Source: Lamellibrachia columna (lineage: Eukaryota; Annelida; Polychaeta; Sabellida; Siboglinidae). From it: DNA of 64,000 nucleotides. Of this stretch, positions 61,101 to 64,000 are shown in pieces. The notes beneath the pieces were generated by a model, which did not search any database, had not been told where the DNA came from, and saw only the letters and a program-made list of their open reading frames with translations. The position numbers were made by a program, and so were the translations under genes. Location of the stretch: the NCBI GenBank assembly GCA_963662155.1, contig OY759267.1:19202438-19266437 (forward strand). The letters run 5' to 3'. The number at the start of each line of letters is the position of its first letter. Position 1 is the stretch's first letter.

Positions 61101-64000
61101 AGGGAACTTAAACGACTCAAGAACATGCCACAACAGATGCCAGAGCACGCAATGATCAGGTAACAGACATAAACATTTTATTTTGATTATTATGTATTAT
61201 TTGTAATGCACTATATGTCCGGGTTAAAAACCTACTCAAAGTTGAATAAGTTAAATCAACAGCTAAGCTAACTTATCTGCTTATGAGTCAAGCAGATACG
61301 TTAAATAAAAACAAGTTAAATAAATAATAAGATAAATAAATAAAATGTCATCATAATTAAAATATTACTTCTGCTAGAAAGAGAATGTTCTGAAGGCTGC
61401 ACGAAAGAGATGTTTTTTTTAAAGTGTTGTACACACATCTCATTCTCTCAATCATGCTCTCTGTGATTCTCAACTTTGTGACACTTTGCTGACAACTGAC
61501 AAATCAAATTGATTGTCTATAGAGGAAAACTTGTATGCATTTTTATATTTTTGTGAACTGTTTGTGATTATGGAACATGTCTGTTGCCAGGAATTACCTT
61601 GAATTGATGGTGGAGCTGCCCTGGAATAAAACTACAACTGACTCGCTGGACATTGCACAAGCCAGGTAGGAGATGTTTGTCTAGGCAGACTAGACTGTCA
61701 CTCAGGTCGTTTGTGTTAACATGTTGAACTGGTTCACTCAAAACCTTTGTTTTCACTGACAAACCAGAGACTGGTGGTGTATTTGGGGGGGAGGCCACTG
61801 AGCCATGGCACCCCATTGGCTTAAATTTGTGATTTTTTTATGTAACTTGTTGCTCAACTACACTGGCATGGTAAACTAATGGGTGTCCACACTTAGCCTC
61901 TGGCCTCCCCTTTGGCTTCCCCCTTTAGCCTCCCCTTTGGCCTCCCCTTTGGCCTCCCCTTTGGCCTCCCCTTTGGCCTTCCCTTTGGCCTTCCCTTTGG
62001 CCTCCCCTTTGGCCTTCCCTTTGGCCTCCCCTTTGGCCTTCCCTTTGGCCTCCCCTTTGGCCTCCCCTTTGGCCTTCCCTTTGGCCTTCCCTTTGGCCTC
62101 CCCTTTGGCCTTCCCTTTGGCATTCCCTTTGGCCTCCCCTTTGGCCTCCCCTTTGGCCTCCCCTTTGGCCTCCCCTTTGGCCTTCCCTTTGGCCTCCCCT
62201 TTGGCCTCCCACTTGTGAGAGCCTAGATATGCCACTGCCACAGACGAATCAGAAACAAAAAGCTTCAACAAAGATGCAGACATTCGTATAGATTTTCTGT
62301 ATCCAATATGGATTTTTTATATGTACCCTGTATTTATACTGATTTGTTTCAAATATTTATGGAAAAATCTGCTGTGCTAAAGTAGCATTTTCTTGTGCTT
62401 GTTATATAGGCATAACATCAAATAACTTTTAGCGGTTGAAACATGATTACTTTTTATGCTTGCATTGAAAATAAGCAAATGACTAGGCAGATTTCTGGCA
62501 AAACCTAGCTAATTTGGTATACATACCGTATTCGATTTATTAAACGTACATACCATGATTAGCATAAACCCCCTTTTTTAATCAGCAAGATCCATAATAT
62601 TATTGTGCGGAACAACTGAAAAGTTTCGCCATCTGGTGTTAAACAGTTGGCTTCTTGTACTAGACACGAAATGACACCAGTGTGATACAGCCACCTTATT
62701 GTCTAGAAACAAACTTTTCTATATGCTTATAAGAGCAGATTCCTTGACATTTTGTCCATGGCCCAATTTATTTTCAAGCGTACTGTACACGTATTAGGTC
62801 AACTACGGTAGTTGTTGTAGCCTGATAGAAGGCAAATATATATCGGAATTGGAATGCTATAAGCTCCAATGAAAAATTTTATAAAAAAATTACTGGGATT
62901 TATACAGAATTTCTAATCAAAAAGAGAAGGTCTTCAGGGCCTTTCTAGTTTTTAGTGCCAATGTTGAATCATTTGGTGATACAAAATACTCTGATGTGAG
63001 CTTAAAACGATCTAAATTGAGATTTTGATGTGTCGAATGCACTTTGACACACAGATCATGTGATGTTTGCAGGAAGGATCTGGACACAGATCACTATGGT
63101 CTTGACAAGTTGAAGAAACGTGTTATTGAATACTTGGCAGTGCGCCAACTCAAAAGCAGCCTCAAAGGACCAATCCTGTGTTTTGTTGGTCCTCCGGGAG
63201 TGGGAAAGACCAGCATCGGTCGGTCCATTGCACAGACACTCGGCCGGGAGTTTTATCGGTGGGTATCTCGGATGAGTTCTTTGTTGGGAATAATGCATTT
63301 AAGGTCTGTTTTCATCCATTTTATGTGTACTTGCAATATAATTTTTACAAACATTATATTTGTTTGCCTTTTTTATACAATAAAAATACTCGGTTTCTCA
63401 TGTATTTTTTTTATGTAGAAATGCCGTTTTGTTAGCAGCCACAGAAAGAACATCGATTTTGTGACAGCATTGATTTGCCTGTTGAAAAGAAAATTTAACA
63501 ATTTAGTATCACAAATATGTTGTCAAATTTGTTTGGGTATGGAAATTTGTTTTTTAATGGTCACTACATTTAGCGGGGCACAGTGGCATTGTGGGTAAAA
63601 CATGGTCACTACATTTAGTGGGGCACATTGGCATTGTGGGTAAAACATTGGACTCACAACCAAAAGGACCGAATCCTCTTTGCAATTTTGTTCTCTCCAC
63701 GTTGCCTCAGTTCACTCAGCTGTATAATTAATTTAAGTGCCTGGCTACAGACAGTGATGGATATATAAGAACAAGTAGTCTTCGTGCAGTAATTGCAGTG
63801 TGGTTGAATGCTTCCCAGAGAACTCCCAATTCATGTTGGAATTAACAGGTCTGCCAAGGGATGAAGTGTAAGATACTTTGAACAGTTCCAAGGATATGAT
63901 GCAGCGCTATATAAGAACTTACCTTTTACAGAATTGCACTTGGAGGTGTTTGTGATCAGTCGGATGTCCGAGGGCATCGTCGCACTTACATTGGCTCGAT
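55134..64000 (+). CDS. LONP2: LONP2, peroxisomal Lon protease (first ten exons)
   Basis: ATP-dependent serine protease and chaperone of the peroxisomal matrix (family knowledge). Exons: 55134-55240, 57122-57209, 58113-58308, 58749-58858, 59067-59219, 59474-59652, 61061-61159, 61591-61665, 63073-63258 and 63932 to beyond 64000; all GT-AG with matching phases. About 420 residues are visible of roughly 850. The N-terminal substrate-binding (LON) domain runs from [19 protein letters not shown] through [12 protein letters not shown]; then come the helical linker ([20 protein letters not shown]) and [17 protein letters not shown]. The AAA+ module starts in exon 9 with Walker A GPPGVGKT at residues 375-382, followed by [22 protein letters not shown]2 rather than mitochondrial LONP1: the N-terminus starts directly at the LON domain with no targeting peptide and follows the LONP2 sequence closely. 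The Walker B, protease domain and C-terminal peroxisome signal lie outside the window. Confidence 0.96.
55241..57121. other. LONP2 intron 1
   Basis: 1.9 kb. No repeat family or gene recognised. The first 350 bp contain a GGCATT/GCCATT-type short repeat near 55555-55585. Confidence 0.4.
57210..58112. other. LONP2 intron 2
   Basis: 0.9 kb, AT-rich, no recognised feature. Confidence 0.4.
58345..58670 (+). mobile_element. tRNA-derived SINE (SINE-B)
   Basis: tRNA-like head GTGGCGGTCTGGGCGGTCAG with B box GGGGTTCAAGT near 58402-58412, then a body shared with 20700-21060 (TATGCCAGGGGAAGTAAAA, CACACAGGAGGTAAATGA, GGTGGTCTCTATCTCTAACC) and an AT-rich end AATGCTATATAAATT. In LONP2 intron 3, starting 36 bp after the exon 3 donor. 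Confidence 0.75.
58701..58748 (+). promoter_or_regulatory. LONP2: Possible alternative 3' splice site of LONP2 exon 4
   Basis: A second acceptor CACTGTAG (ending 58703) lies 45 nt upstream of the main acceptor GTCTGCAG (ending 58748). The 45 nt are open in the correct frame and would add 15 residues beginning [11 protein letters not shown]. The two acceptors sit in a local tandem duplication (ACCTGAGAGAT recurs). Confidence 0.5.
60070..60865 (+). pseudogene. Ty3-type LTR retrotransposon relic
   Basis: In LONP2 intron 6. A short coiled-coil-like start (ATG 60071, [19 protein letters not shown]) with a local tandem duplication of the AGGCAGGAGGCCCTAGATTA unit is followed almost directly by an RNase H domain: [24 protein letters not shown] and [16 protein letters not shown] stop and frame shift occur near 60545, then [11 protein letters not shown]. 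Protease and polymerase parts are missing between the two, and no LTRs were recognised. Clearly defective. Confidence 0.75.
61892..62212. repeat. 12-bp minisatellite
   Basis: About 25 copies of CCTYCCCTTTGG in LONP2 intron 8. The strands differ strongly in purine content (one strand all but purine-rich AAGG/GGGA). Multiple-of-three unit length keeps all frames open, producing spurious open stretches of 76-135 codons. Confidence 0.95.
62213..63072. other. LONP2 intron 8, right part
   Basis: AT-rich, no recognised feature. Confidence 0.4.
63558..63647. repeat. 45-bp direct duplication of the SINE-A head
   Basis: The block starting TGGTCACTACATTTAG occurs at 63558 and again at 63603 with few differences; both copies include the SINE start GGGGCAC.GTGGCATTGTGG or its close variant. 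Confidence 0.85.
63572..63922 (+). mobile_element. tRNA-derived SINE (SINE-A) abutting LONP2 exon 10
   Basis: Body identical in order to the copy at 9025-9340: CCACGTTGCCTCAGTTCACT, GCAGTAATTGCAGTGTGG, GAATGCTTCCCAGAGAA, AACAGGTCTGCCA, GCGCTATATAAGAACTTACC. The B box is degraded (GGACCGAATCC). Its AT-rich tail runs to within about 10 nt of the LONP2 exon 10 acceptor at 63931. Confidence 0.75.

Noticed and set aside
61876..62283. Open stretches of 76-135 codons on both strands
   Set aside because: Produced by the 12-bp minisatellite in LONP2 intron 8; all frames are open.
1419..64000. A functional cluster of ubiquitin/proteolysis genes
   Set aside because: RANBP9, UBE2C, an F-box gene and LONP2 are linked here, but strands alternate, large intergenic regions separate them, and CTLH ligases use a different E2 (UBE2H). 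Linkage alone does not show co-function.

Overview
This is an intron-rich, AT-rich animal nuclear genome window. Five conserved metazoan genes are split by GT-AG introns, and the introns and intergenic DNA are packed with decayed SINEs, LINEs, hAT-like and pogo-like DNA transposons and minisatellites. The proteins resemble vertebrate orthologues closely. Together with the repeat types this suggests a marine invertebrate (deuterostome or lophotrochozoan), but the species cannot be fixed from the sequence.

Layout. (1) 1-13265, plus strand: 3' two-thirds of a RANBP9/RANBP10 orthologue, the scaffold of the CTLH/GID ubiquitin ligase. Its first exons lie left of the window. (2) 16010-22873, minus strand: a complete UBE2C (E2 of the APC/C) in five exons, 180 aa, convergent with RANBP9. 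(3) 23045-32373, plus strand: a complete MCUR1/CCDC90-family inner mitochondrial membrane protein in seven exons, 264 aa. It is head-to-head with UBE2C, with only 171 bp between the two start codons. (4) 35136-37031, minus strand: the large terminal exon of an F-box/leucine-rich-repeat protein. (5) 39103-49184: a 10.08-kb insertion with short terminal inverted repeats and a TG target duplication. It sits inside a LINE whose reading frame is restored when the insertion is removed. Both ends carry ACGT-rich minisatellite arrays, and the interior holds the 3' exons of a gene with a DUF4806-like domain. (6) 49185-55133: LINE and MITE relics. (7) 55134-64000, plus strand: the first ten exons of LONP2, the peroxisomal Lon protease, running off the right edge just after the Walker A exon.

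The genes are independent eukaryotic transcription units. Several act in protein turnover (CTLH scaffold, APC/C E2, F-box protein, Lon protease), but nothing in the sequence shows co-regulation except the UBE2C/MCUR1 divergent pair. RANBP9 and MCUR1 also lie close together on human chromosome 6p23, so this neighbourhood may be ancestral. The most unusual object is the 10-kb satellite-ended element with its embedded DUF4806-like gene.
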